Source: Ga0077560 sp046330435 (lineage in GTDB: Bacteria > Actinomycetota > Thermoleophilia > Miltoncostaeales > Miltoncostaeaceae). From it: DNA of 64,000 bases. Made by a program: the position numbers and the translations under genes. The notes under the pieces were generated by a model. It worked only from the letters and a program-made list of their open reading frames with translations, did no database searches and was not told the DNA's origin. This document shows, piece after piece, positions 58,302-64,000 of this stretch. Positions within the stretch are counted from its first letter, which is position 1. Each line of letters opens with the position of its first letter. Where the stretch lies: contig JAXLST010000007.1 in assembly GCA_046330435.1 (NCBI GenBank), forward strand, positions 357,063 through 421,062. Reading direction: 5' to 3'.

Positions 58302-59753
58302 CTACCCGGCCTGGAATGCCGCCGGCAGGGTGAGCGTGAACCGCGCTCCGTGCGGCCCCGATGCGCACACCAGCTCGCCGCCGTGCGCCCGCGCCAGCTC
58401 GCGGCTGATCGCCAGACCCAGCCCGGACCCGCCGGACTCCCGGGCCCGGTCGTCCTGCAGCCGCACCAGCCGCTCGAAGATCCGCTCCCGGTCGGCCTCC
58501 GGCACGCCCGGCCCGTGGTCGTCCACGTGCACCGCACCCGCGCCGCCGACGCGCGTCACCGTCATGGTCACGGGGCCGTCCGGGCTCCAGCGGTGGGCGT
58601 TGTCCAGCAGGTTCGCCAGCACCTGCAGGATCCGGCCGTGGTCGGCGGCCACCGTCATCGGGCCCTCCGGCGTGGCGACGGCCACGGCGCGGCCCAGGTG
58701 CGCCTCGGCGCGGTTCGCCGCCTCGGCGGCCAGTGCCCCCAGGTCCAGCGGGAGGGGGTGCAGCGCGGCGGCCGCGGTGCCGTCGTCCAGGCGGGCGGCC
58801 GTGGTGAGGTCCTCCAGCAGCCGCGCGGCGCGCCGGCTCTCCCGCACCAGCCGGACGCTGAGCTCCTCCACGCGCTCCCGGTCCGGTTCGCTCCGCAGCA
58901 GGGTCTCCGCGGTGGCGGCCATGGCCGAGAGCGGGGTGCGGAGCTCGTGGGAGGCGTCGGCGAGGAACCGGCGCAGGCGCTCCTGCGCGTCCTCGGCGTC
59001 GGCGACCGCGGTCTCCAGGGTGTCGAGCATGCCGTCGAACGCCTCCGCCGCCCGGCCCATCTCGGTGTCGGTGCGGTCCGGGCGCAGGCGCCGGCCCCGC
59101 TCACCGCCGGCGATGGACGCCGCCAGCCGGGTCATGCCGTCCAGCGGCGCGAGGGTGAGCCCCACCAGGCGGGACATCACCACCGCGCCGAGCGCCATCA
59201 CCGACAGCCCGGTGATGACCAGCAGCTGCAGCACCCGGTCGGTGGCGGTGCCCACCAGGGAGGTGGAGGCGGCCAGCGTGAGCGTGTCCCCGGTGGCGGG
59301 CAGGACCTGGCGCACGACGATGCGCCCGCCCTCGGACCGCGAGCTGGATGCGGGCCCGGTGAGCACGAGGTCGCCGCCGGACGGGATGAACACCTGGCCG
59401 GCCGCCGGCGTGGGGGCCACGCCGGTGGCGTCCACCACCACCGTGCCGACGGCCACCGGGGCGGGCGCCGCGGTGGCGCCCCCGGACGCCTCGCCTCGGA
59501 CCGGCGGATCGAGGCGGGCCGACACGCCGTTGCCGCCGACGCGCCGGGCGATCTCCTGGGGCGGCACCGTGCCGTCCAGCTGCAGCGCCGTCTGCGCGCG
59601 CTGGTCGAGGTCGGCGCGGATCCCGGCGCGCAGCCGGTCCCCCAGGGTGAGCATCAGCACGACGGCGACGACGGCCATCGAGACGCCGGTGAGGGCCAGC
59701 GCCGCACCAACCACGCGCCGGCGCAGGCCCCGGGTGCGCAGCCCCTCGCTCAC
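58302..59753 (-). CDS. sensor histidine kinase
   Basis: A 483-residue kinase. TM1 about 14-37, an extracytoplasmic sensor domain 38-172, TM2 about 174-196, HAMP 197-250, HisKA with phospho-acceptor His269 in 'FLADASHELRTPLSAM', and HATPase with N-box 'LQVLANLLDNAHRWSPDG', G1 'VDDHGPGVPEADRERIFERL' and 'ESGGSGLGLAISREL'. GTG start overlaps the stop of the response-regulator gene (GTGA). All catalytic boxes are present. Confidence 0.94.
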   Translation of the reverse strand: MSEGLRTRGLRRRVVGAALALTGVSMAVVAVVLMLTLGDRLRAGIRADLDQRAQTALQLDGTVPPQEIARRVGGNGVSARLDPPVRGEASGGATAAPAPVAVGTVVVDATGVAPTPAAGQVFIPSGGDLVLTGPASSSRSEGGRIVVRQVLPATGDTLTLAASTSLVGTATDRVLQLLVITGLSVMALGAVVMSRLVGLTLAPLDGMTRLAASIAGGERGRRLRPDRTDTEMGRAAEAFDGMLDTLETAVADAEDAQERLRRFLADASHELRTPLSAMAATAETLLRSEPDRERVEELSVRLVRESRRAARLLEDLTTAARLDDGTAAAALHPLPLDLGALAAEAANRAEAHLGRAVAVATPEGPMTVAADHGRILQVLANLLDNAHRWSPDGPVTMTVTRVGGAGAVHVDDHGPGVPEADRERIFERLVRLQDDRARESGGSGLGLAISRELARAHGGELVCASGPHGARFTLTLPAAFQAG

Positions 59754-60430
59754 GCCGGGCCCCGCCGCAGCGCGTACCCCATGCCCCGCACCGTGTGGAT
59801 GAGCCGGTGCATGCCGCCCGCCTCGGTCTTGCGCCGCAGCGAGCTCACGTGCACCTCAACCAGGTTCGGGTCGAACTGGTCGTAGCCCCACACCTGGGTG
59901 AGGAGCTGCGTCTTGCTGATCACCCGGCCCCGGCCCCGGGCCAGCTGCACGAGCAGGCGGAACTCGGTGGCGGTGAGCTCGACCGCCCGCCCGGCGCGGA
60001 CGGCGACGCCGGCACCCTCGTCCACCAGCAGGTCGTCCACCTGGATCGCGCCGCCCGCCATGCGGCCGGTGCGGCGCAGCAGCGCCATCACCCGGGCGAC
60101 GAGCTCCTCCAGCAGGAAGGGCTTGACCACGTAGTCGTCGGCGCCCTCGTCGAACCCGCGCAGCCTGGAGGCCGGGTCGTCACGGGCGGTGAGGAAGATG
60201 ACCGGCGTGTCCCCGTGCTCCCGCAGGCGCCGGGCGATCTGGAAGCCGTTCTGCCCGGGCAGCATCACGTCGAGCAGCGCCAGGTCCGGGCGGGCCTCCG
60301 CGAGCAGGGCGTCGGGATCCCGGCCGTCGGCGGCGGCGTGCACCCACAGGCCCCGCTCGCGCAGGGCGCCCGCGACGGCGTCGCGGATGGCGGGTTCGTC
60401 GTCCACGACGAGGATCCGGGGCGGTTCCAT
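59750..60430 (-). CDS. OmpR/PhoB-family response regulator
   Basis: A 226-residue regulator. Receiver domain with acidic 'VVDDEPAIRD', phospho-acceptor Asp54 in 'ALLDVMLPG', and 'FLTARDDPASRLRGFDEGADDYVVKPF' (switch Thr and Lys). C-terminal winged helix with 'ELTATEFRLLVQLARGRGRVISKTQLLTQVWGYD' and 'VEVHVSSLRRKTE'. Type similar to QseB/PmrA/TctD regulators. Partner of the overlapping kinase. Two TTCAGG-type half-sites with 11-bp phasing lie just upstream of its own start, suggesting autoregulation. Confidence 0.95.
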   Translation of the reverse strand: MEPPRILVVDDEPAIRDAVAGALRERGLWVHAAADGRDPDALLAEARPDLALLDVMLPGQNGFQIARRLREHGDTPVIFLTARDDPASRLRGFDEGADDYVVKPFLLEELVARVMALLRRTGRMAGGAIQVDDLLVDEGAGVAVRAGRAVELTATEFRLLVQLARGRGRVISKTQLLTQVWGYDQFDPNLVEVHVSSLRRKTEAGGMHRLIHTVRGMGYALRRGPA

Positions 60431-60439
60431 GGCCCGAGC

Positions 60440-60485
60440 ATTGTCGGCCCGGCTGAAGGTCTCCTGAAGATGCGCGGGTCTTCAG
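60440..60485 (-). promoter_or_regulatory. response-regulator autoregulatory promoter and direct repeats
   Basis: GACAAT -10 candidate (minus strand, 60440-60445), nine bases before ATG 60430. Plus-strand CTGAAG at 60453-60458 and 60464-60469 are two direct half-sites with 11-bp phasing. CTGAAGA (60464-60470) also pairs with TCTTCAG (60479-60485). The region serves both this gene and the divergent secreted-protein gene. Confidence 0.55.
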
Positions 60486-60559
60486 CGTGGCTCCAGGTTG
60501 CCCGCCGAGTCTGTGGATGCGGACGCGGAATCCCCCGCGGCGCCACCACAGGAGTCCAC

Positions 60560-61162
60560 ATGCACACGCTCGGTTCCCCCAGCCCCGCCCGGTCCCGGCG
60601 CCCGCGCCGCCGTGCGGCGGCCCTCGTCGCCGGATGCTCGCTGGCCGTCGCGGCGGCGGCCGCCCTGCCCGCCTTCGCCGGCAACGACCCCGCCCCGAAG
60701 GCCGGCGATGTCGTCGCCATCGGCTGCGCCATCGGCGATGACGGCACGGTGGTCTCGGGTGACGCCGGCACCGTCGCGCCCGCGCCGGCCGGGAAGGCCG
60801 TCACCGGAACCGTGACGGCCGTCGACGGTGAGGACATCACCGGGGCCATCCCCATGGAGGTCGAGGCGATCCCCCTCGCCCCGGCCAAGGGGAACGCGTG
60901 GAAGGCGGGTCCGGGCGCCCGGCCCGCAAAGGGCGGCAAGGTCCTGGTCGCCACGGCCACGATGGGCCCGGACGGCAAGGTGACCATCACGTCGGGCGGT
61001 GGGAGCTTCACCGCACCCACGGGCAGGCCGCAGTTCTCGGGCAAGGCGGTCCCGGCGGGCGCCGCGGGCACCGGCACGGGTGTCGCGGTGACCCCGGAGG
61101 ACGGCCAGGTCATCGCCGTCGAGCTGGCGGACCTCCCGGACTGCGGCGCCGCCGCCAAGTAG
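60560..61162 (+). CDS. secreted protein of unknown function
   Basis: A 200-residue exported protein with a basic n-region (RSRRPRRR), a hydrophobic core and cleavage near 'LPAFA'. The mature part is Gly/Ala/Val-rich with beta strands and two Cys (GDVVAIGCAIGD and LADLPDCGAA) that could form a disulfide across the domain. No motif recognised. GGAG lies 5 bases before ATG 60560. It is divergent from the two-component genes across a region with their predicted boxes, so it is a candidate target of that system. Confidence 0.65.
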   Translation: MHTLGSPSPARSRRPRRRAAALVAGCSLAVAAAAALPAFAGNDPAPKAGDVVAIGCAIGDDGTVVSGDAGTVAPAPAGKAVTGTVTAVDGEDITGAIPMEVEAIPLAPAKGNAWKAGPGARPAKGGKVLVATATMGPDGKVTITSGGGSFTAPTGRPQFSGKAVPAGAAGTGTGVAVTPEDGQVIAVELADLPDCGAAAK

Positions 61163-61172
61163 CGCGCCGGGG

Positions 61173-61199
61173 CGGGCGAGGGGGCCGGGCACACCCCCT
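61173..61199. terminator. hairpin between convergent genes
   Basis: GCGAGGGGG (61173-61181) pairs with CCCCCTCGC (61191-61199), 9-bp perfect arms, in the 39-bp gap between the secreted-protein gene and the YihY gene. Confidence 0.6.
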
Positions 61200-61201
61200 C
61201 G

Positions 61202-62146
61202 CTACGCCCGGCGGGCCTCCCGGTCCTCGTGCAGGACGGCGTTCAGCGCGGCGCAGATCCCCACGGCCCGGCCCAGGATGAACAGCGACAGCAGGACGCC
61301 GGCGGCGACGCCCAGCACCCCGTAGGTCTCCTCCTTGCGCGTGATCCACGGGAACAGCACCAGCGCGTTGAACAGGTGGATCGCCGACAGCGCGGCGTAG
61401 AACAGCACGGCGCCGGGCAGGTGGTCGGTCCACCGCGCGGCCGCGGTGGGCAGCAGCAGGACGCTCAGGAGCACGAAGAACGCCGGGAGCACGGCCAGCG
61501 AGGCCAGGGACAGCAGCCACCCCGCCGGGGGGATCGCCGCGTCCGCGATGCGCCCCGTGAGCGCGCTCACCATGAACGTGCCCAGCAGCAGCGCCAGCAG
61601 GAGCAGGGTGGCGGTCACCGGGCGCCGCATCGCCCGCACCGGCACGCCCCAGGCGAACGCCGACACGGCGCGCAGGGCCCGCAGCAGCACGTACGTCTCG
61701 TACAGCAGCACGACGCCGGCGCTCCCCATCACCGCGATGCGGCCCCAGAACCCGGTGGTGTCGGCGGCGGCGCCCACCGACTCGGCGAAGACGTCCCCGA
61801 TGCCGGCGTCCGCCACGTACGCGGCGGCTCGTTCGCCCTGCACGTCGGCCACAATCCCCACCGCCCCGATGAGCACCAGGGTGAGGGGGAGGAGCCAGAT
61901 GAACAGCCGGTAGGCGATCGCGGAGGCCAGCACGCTGCCGGCGATCGCCCGGTCCCGGCGCGAGACCCGCCAGCCCAGCTCGGCGAGCGGGCCCACCGGG
62001 CCCCAGGTCGTCGCGCGCTCCGCGGCGGCCAGCGCCCGGCCGCGCAGGCGGTCCAGCCGGCCGTCGCCGGGGCCGCCGGCGAGGTCCGCGAGGGCGGCCG
62101 ACAGGCGGTCGGGTCCGTCCTCCGGGTCGGGGGCCGGAGCGCTCAC
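61202..62146 (-). CDS. YihY/virulence-factor BrkB-family membrane protein
   Basis: A 314-residue protein with about six membrane helices. 'RDRAIAGSVLASAIAYRLFIWLLPLTLVLIGAVG' is the diagnostic N-terminal block of the YihY/BrkB family, and 'LPGAVLFYAALSAIHLFNALVLFPWITRKEETYGVLG' is the conserved late segment. Length is normal. GTG start at 62146. Function is unclear in the family despite the name; not an RNase. Confidence 0.9.
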   Translation of the reverse strand: MSAPAPDPEDGPDRLSAALADLAGGPGDGRLDRLRGRALAAAERATTWGPVGPLAELGWRVSRRDRAIAGSVLASAIAYRLFIWLLPLTLVLIGAVGIVADVQGERAAAYVADAGIGDVFAESVGAAADTTGFWGRIAVMGSAGVVLLYETYVLLRALRAVSAFAWGVPVRAMRRPVTATLLLLALLLGTFMVSALTGRIADAAIPPAGWLLSLASLAVLPAFFVLLSVLLLPTAAARWTDHLPGAVLFYAALSAIHLFNALVLFPWITRKEETYGVLGVAAGVLLSLFILGRAVGICAALNAVLHEDREARRA

Positions 62147-62159
62147 CGCGTGTGCGCGG

Positions 62160-62423
62160 TCAGTCCTCGGGCGCCCAGGACCTGCCGGCCATGCGGCAGG
62201 CGTTGCACTGCACGCCGGTGTTGTACCGGCTCAGCACCGTGCTGCAGCTCACGCAGACGCGGGGACGGGTCGAGGGACGCACCTTCTCGGGCTCCGGGCA
62301 GGCGCACAGCTTGGGCCGCTGCCGGCCGCGCGGGCGGTGCAGCTCGGCGATGAGCCCGCAGGTCGTGCAGACGACCTCGACGAGCTCCAGCTGGCGGGCG
62401 CGGGTGGCCATGGCTCCGATCAT
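62160..62423 (-). CDS. small zinc-ribbon-like protein
   Basis: An 87-residue basic protein with eight Cys, six of them in three C-x-x-C pairs: CTTC, CVSC and CNAC, with an additional CAC. Such arrangements bind two zinc ions. The first half resembles small actinobacterial transcription-factor-like or recombination-associated zinc ribbons. The start is ATG 62423 or ATG 62411; the second has GGAG close by. It lies directly upstream of the YihY gene on the same strand. Confidence 0.6.
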   Translation of the reverse strand: MIGAMATRARQLELVEVVCTTCGLIAELHRPRGRQRPKLCACPEPEKVRPSTRPRVCVSCSTVLSRYNTGVQCNACRMAGRSWAPED

Positions 62424-62442
62424 CGACCATCCGGGGCGCGGG

Positions 62443-62853
62443 TCAAGCCCCGGGGGCCGTCTCCCGGCGCCGGCGGCGGTCGCCCCCTCCGGAGGAGCTG
62501 TGGTTCATGGAGGCGACGACGAGCAGGATCACGATGGCCAGGAGGTTCTTCACCGTGGGCTCCGGCCAGTGGACGCGGGCTGCGCCGTCCAGCCAGGCGG
62601 GGTCGGCGATGAAGACCACCAGCACGATGATCAGGCGGATCGCCATGGGCGCCGCCAGGAACCAGCCCAGCAGCACGCAGCCCCAGAAGCCCAGCGTGCC
62701 CAGCCCGATCGCGGCCCCGAAGTCCAGGACGTTCCAGGCGAGGGCCACCAGGGCGGGCGCGATGAGCAGGGCCAGCACCACCAGGGCCGCCACCATGGCG
62801 ATCCCCGCGGTGAGCAGTGCCCCGAAGCCCAGTGCCATCAGCAGCCCGCGCAT
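62443..62853 (-). CDS. hydrophobic membrane protein, hypothetical
   Basis: A 136-residue protein with four membrane segments (for example 'LLTAGIAMVAALVVLALLIAPAL', 'GTLGFWGCVLLGWFLAAPM', 'IRLIIVLVVFIA', 'NLLAIVILLVVAS') and a basic Ser/Gly-rich tail (GGGDRRRRRE). ATG 62853 has GGAGGA 8 bases upstream. No family recognised. Confidence 0.65.
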   Translation of the reverse strand: MRGLLMALGFGALLTAGIAMVAALVVLALLIAPALVALAWNVLDFGAAIGLGTLGFWGCVLLGWFLAAPMAIRLIIVLVVFIADPAWLDGAARVHWPEPTVKNLLAIVILLVVASMNHSSSGGGDRRRRRETAPGA

Positions 62854-62910
62854 GTGGTCATCCTCCCCCGGCGTGCCGCGCCCGCCAACCGGGTCCGGAC
62901 CGGGCCGTGC

Positions 62911-63195
62911 TCAGAGGATGTCCGGGTTGTCCGGCCCGCCCAGCCGGCCGTCCACGCCCAGGCGGCCGAACCGCGCCTGCGCCCCCCGCCAGTGCGCCTC
63001 CCGGATCATCGCCGTGATCACCTCGCGGCGCTCCTCGGCGCTCATCTCCTCCAGCTGCCGCACCTGTTCGGGGGACACCCGGATGGGACCCGCCTCGGCC
63101 AGGGCGCGCAGGGGGTCCTCCACCAGGGCCTCACGGAACCGCTCGTCCGCGATGGCGCGGACCCAGATGGACGGGGCGTCGGGATCACCGGTCAT
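62911..63195 (-). CDS. small NHLP/Os1348-like leader-type protein
   Basis: A 94-residue protein. 'AIADERFREALVEDPLRALAEAG' matches the core of the nitrile-hydratase-leader-like (NHLP/Os1348) fold, where A-x-x-D-x-x-F-R-x-x-L-x-x-D-P-x-x-A-L is diagnostic. It is followed by 'VSPEQVRQLEEMSAEERREVI' and a tail 'GRLGVDGRLGGPDNPDIL' with no Cys and no obvious core peptide. The ATG overlaps the stop of the winged-helix gene in ATGA. No RiPP-modifying enzyme gene is adjacent. Could be a stand-alone small regulator or an uncoupled RiPP leader. Confidence 0.6.
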   Translation of the reverse strand: MTGDPDAPSIWVRAIADERFREALVEDPLRALAEAGPIRVSPEQVRQLEEMSAEERREVITAMIREAHWRGAQARFGRLGVDGRLGGPDNPDIL

Positions 63196-64000
63196 GCCGC
63201 CTCCTTCGCCAGCTCGGTCTGCAGGGGGGTGGGGAACCGCGGGCGCACCACCTGGCCGTCCAGCAGGGCGGTCAGGCGCTCCGCCGCCCGGGCGACCTGC
63301 GCCGCGCGCCGCTGCGGCACCTTCACCAGCAGCCGGGTCACGACGGCGCCGTCCGCCCGCTGCGCCCAGCCGCCCACCACGCGGCCGTCGACCCACACCG
63401 TGGGGCCCGCGTTGCCGTTGCGGTCGAACAGCGGGCCGGCGAACGCCCCGTGGTCCCCGAGCGTCCAGTCCCGCTCCTTCCAGCCCATGGTGGTGGGGTC
63501 CAGGGACGGCAGCAGCGCCACGCACGGCTCGGCGTCGTCCACGGGGTCCGTGTCATCGGGGTGCAGCCAGCCGGGGCCCGTGGCGGTCTCCACCGGCACC
63601 GCGCCCACGTCGCCGAGCGCCCGGGTGGTGCCGGCGGCGGTCCAGCCGGCCCACCAGCGGATGTCGGCGGTGGTGACGGGTCCGAACGCGCGCAGATAGC
63701 GGTCCAGCAGGTCGCGGGCCGCCTCCCGGGGGTCCATGCCGGCCAGCGCGCCGGGCAGCCAGTCGCCGGCCGCCGACCACGCGTACTCGCCGCTGGTCCA
63801 CGTGCCCGCCGTGGGCCGCCCGCGGATGATGGCCCCGTCGAAGCCGAGGTTCTGGAGGATGCGGGAGTGGGCGCCCTGGGTGCCGGCGTAGGGCTTGCCG
63901 ACCGCCAGGTGGAGCTTGGCGGTGAGCTCCGGGACGTGCCGGCCCAGCTCGCGCGCGCCGGCGGTGCCCAGCTCGTGGAGCGCCGCGATGGTGTGGGCGC
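63192..64000 (-). CDS. winged-helix DNA-binding protein (HTH_42/AlkZ-like), 5' end outside the window
   Basis: At least 268 codons, running into the right edge. 'EYAWSAAGDWLPGALAG' and 'LLDRYLRAFGPVTTADIRWWAGW' are typical of the HTH_42 (AlkZ-type) winged-helix family, which binds DNA and in some members excises alkylated or crosslinked bases. C-terminal 'PLFDRNGNAGPTVWVDGRVVGGWAQRADGAVVTRL' is another family segment, and the W-W near 'DIRWWAGWTA' is conserved. The N-terminal part, including any catalytic QxQ/QxD motif, lies largely outside the window, so glycosylase activity cannot be judged. Confidence 0.8.
   Translation of the reverse strand, partial: AHTIAALHELGTAGARELGRHVPELTAKLHLAVGKPYAGTQGAHSRILQNLGFDGAIIRGRPTAGTWTSGEYAWSAAGDWLPGALAGMDPREAARDLLDRYLRAFGPVTTADIRWWAGWTAAGTTRALGDVGAVPVETATGPGWLHPDDTDPVDDAEPCVALLPSLDPTTMGWKERDWTLGDHGAFAGPLFDRNGNAGPTVWVDGRVVGGWAQRADGAVVTRLLVKVPQRRAAQVARAAERLTALLDGQVVRPRFPTPLQTELAKEAA

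Overview
The window is very GC-rich, uses many GTG starts and 4-bp GTGA/ATGA gene overlaps, and reads as chromosomal DNA of a high-GC actinobacterium. The gene families (mono-haem cytochrome c lipoproteins, CSLREA/beta-helix exoproteins, IclR and TetR regulators, an actinobacterial-style nucleoside salvage cluster) would suit a deep-branching group such as Thermoleophilia, but that placement is inference. I saw no rRNA, tRNA, CRISPR array, transposase or phage gene.

Layout. 1-1.9 kb: end of an unknown gene, two small ORFs, and a non-coding patch of direct and inverted repeats that includes a perfect 50-bp inverted repeat. 1.9-8.4 kb: IclR regulator, Mrr-like endonuclease, DUF937 protein, MFS exporter with a coupled membrane protein, CPA2-type antiporter, and two small genes. 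8.4-19.1 kb (minus strand): a diguanylate cyclase, a degenerate histidine-kinase-like sensor, and a giant secreted repeat protein whose 3' third is broken by three frameshifts. 19.4-21.5 kb: two tandem cytochrome c genes (the second with a scrambled signal-peptide region) and a HipA-like kinase/DUF3037 pair. 21.5-40.8 kb: a large nucleoside uptake and salvage island. 40.8-45.1 kb: two TetR regulators with an oxidoreductase and a drug-type ABC exporter. 45-55 kb: mixed metabolic genes (Gfo/Idh/MocA, HhH lipoprotein, radical SAM/SPASM, GT39-like membrane protein, soluble transhydrogenase, K+ channel, SRPBCC, flavodoxin, secreted protein). 55-58.3 kb: gcvP under a tandem glycine riboswitch. 58.3-61.2 kb: an OmpR-type two-component system with a divergent secreted protein. 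61.2-64 kb: YihY protein, small zinc-binding and membrane proteins, an NHLP-like small protein and a winged-helix protein cut by the window edge.

How the genes work together. A BMP-type lipoprotein, a dual-ATPase protein and a single fused permease should import nucleosides. Adenosine deaminase, cytidine deaminase, purine nucleoside phosphorylase and thymidine phosphorylase release bases and pentose-1-phosphates. A phosphohexomutase-family enzyme and DeoC turn deoxyribose phosphate into glyceraldehyde-3-phosphate and acetaldehyde. An aldehyde dehydrogenase (plus a truncated partner) and an AMP-forming acyl-CoA synthetase could carry acetaldehyde to acetyl-CoA. PsuG and a (frameshifted) PfkB kinase handle pseudouridine.

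Regulation visible in the sequence: a recurring TAnnnT element 6-7 nt before the start codon of operon-first genes (leaderless transcription); two 14-bp CTTAC/GTAAG palindromes in a TetR intergenic region; 11-bp-phased direct repeats before the response-regulator gene and a lipoprotein gene; and the glycine riboswitch. Several frameshifts (giant protein, cytochrome c, PsuK) lie in GC-rich runs and may be sequencing errors or true decay.
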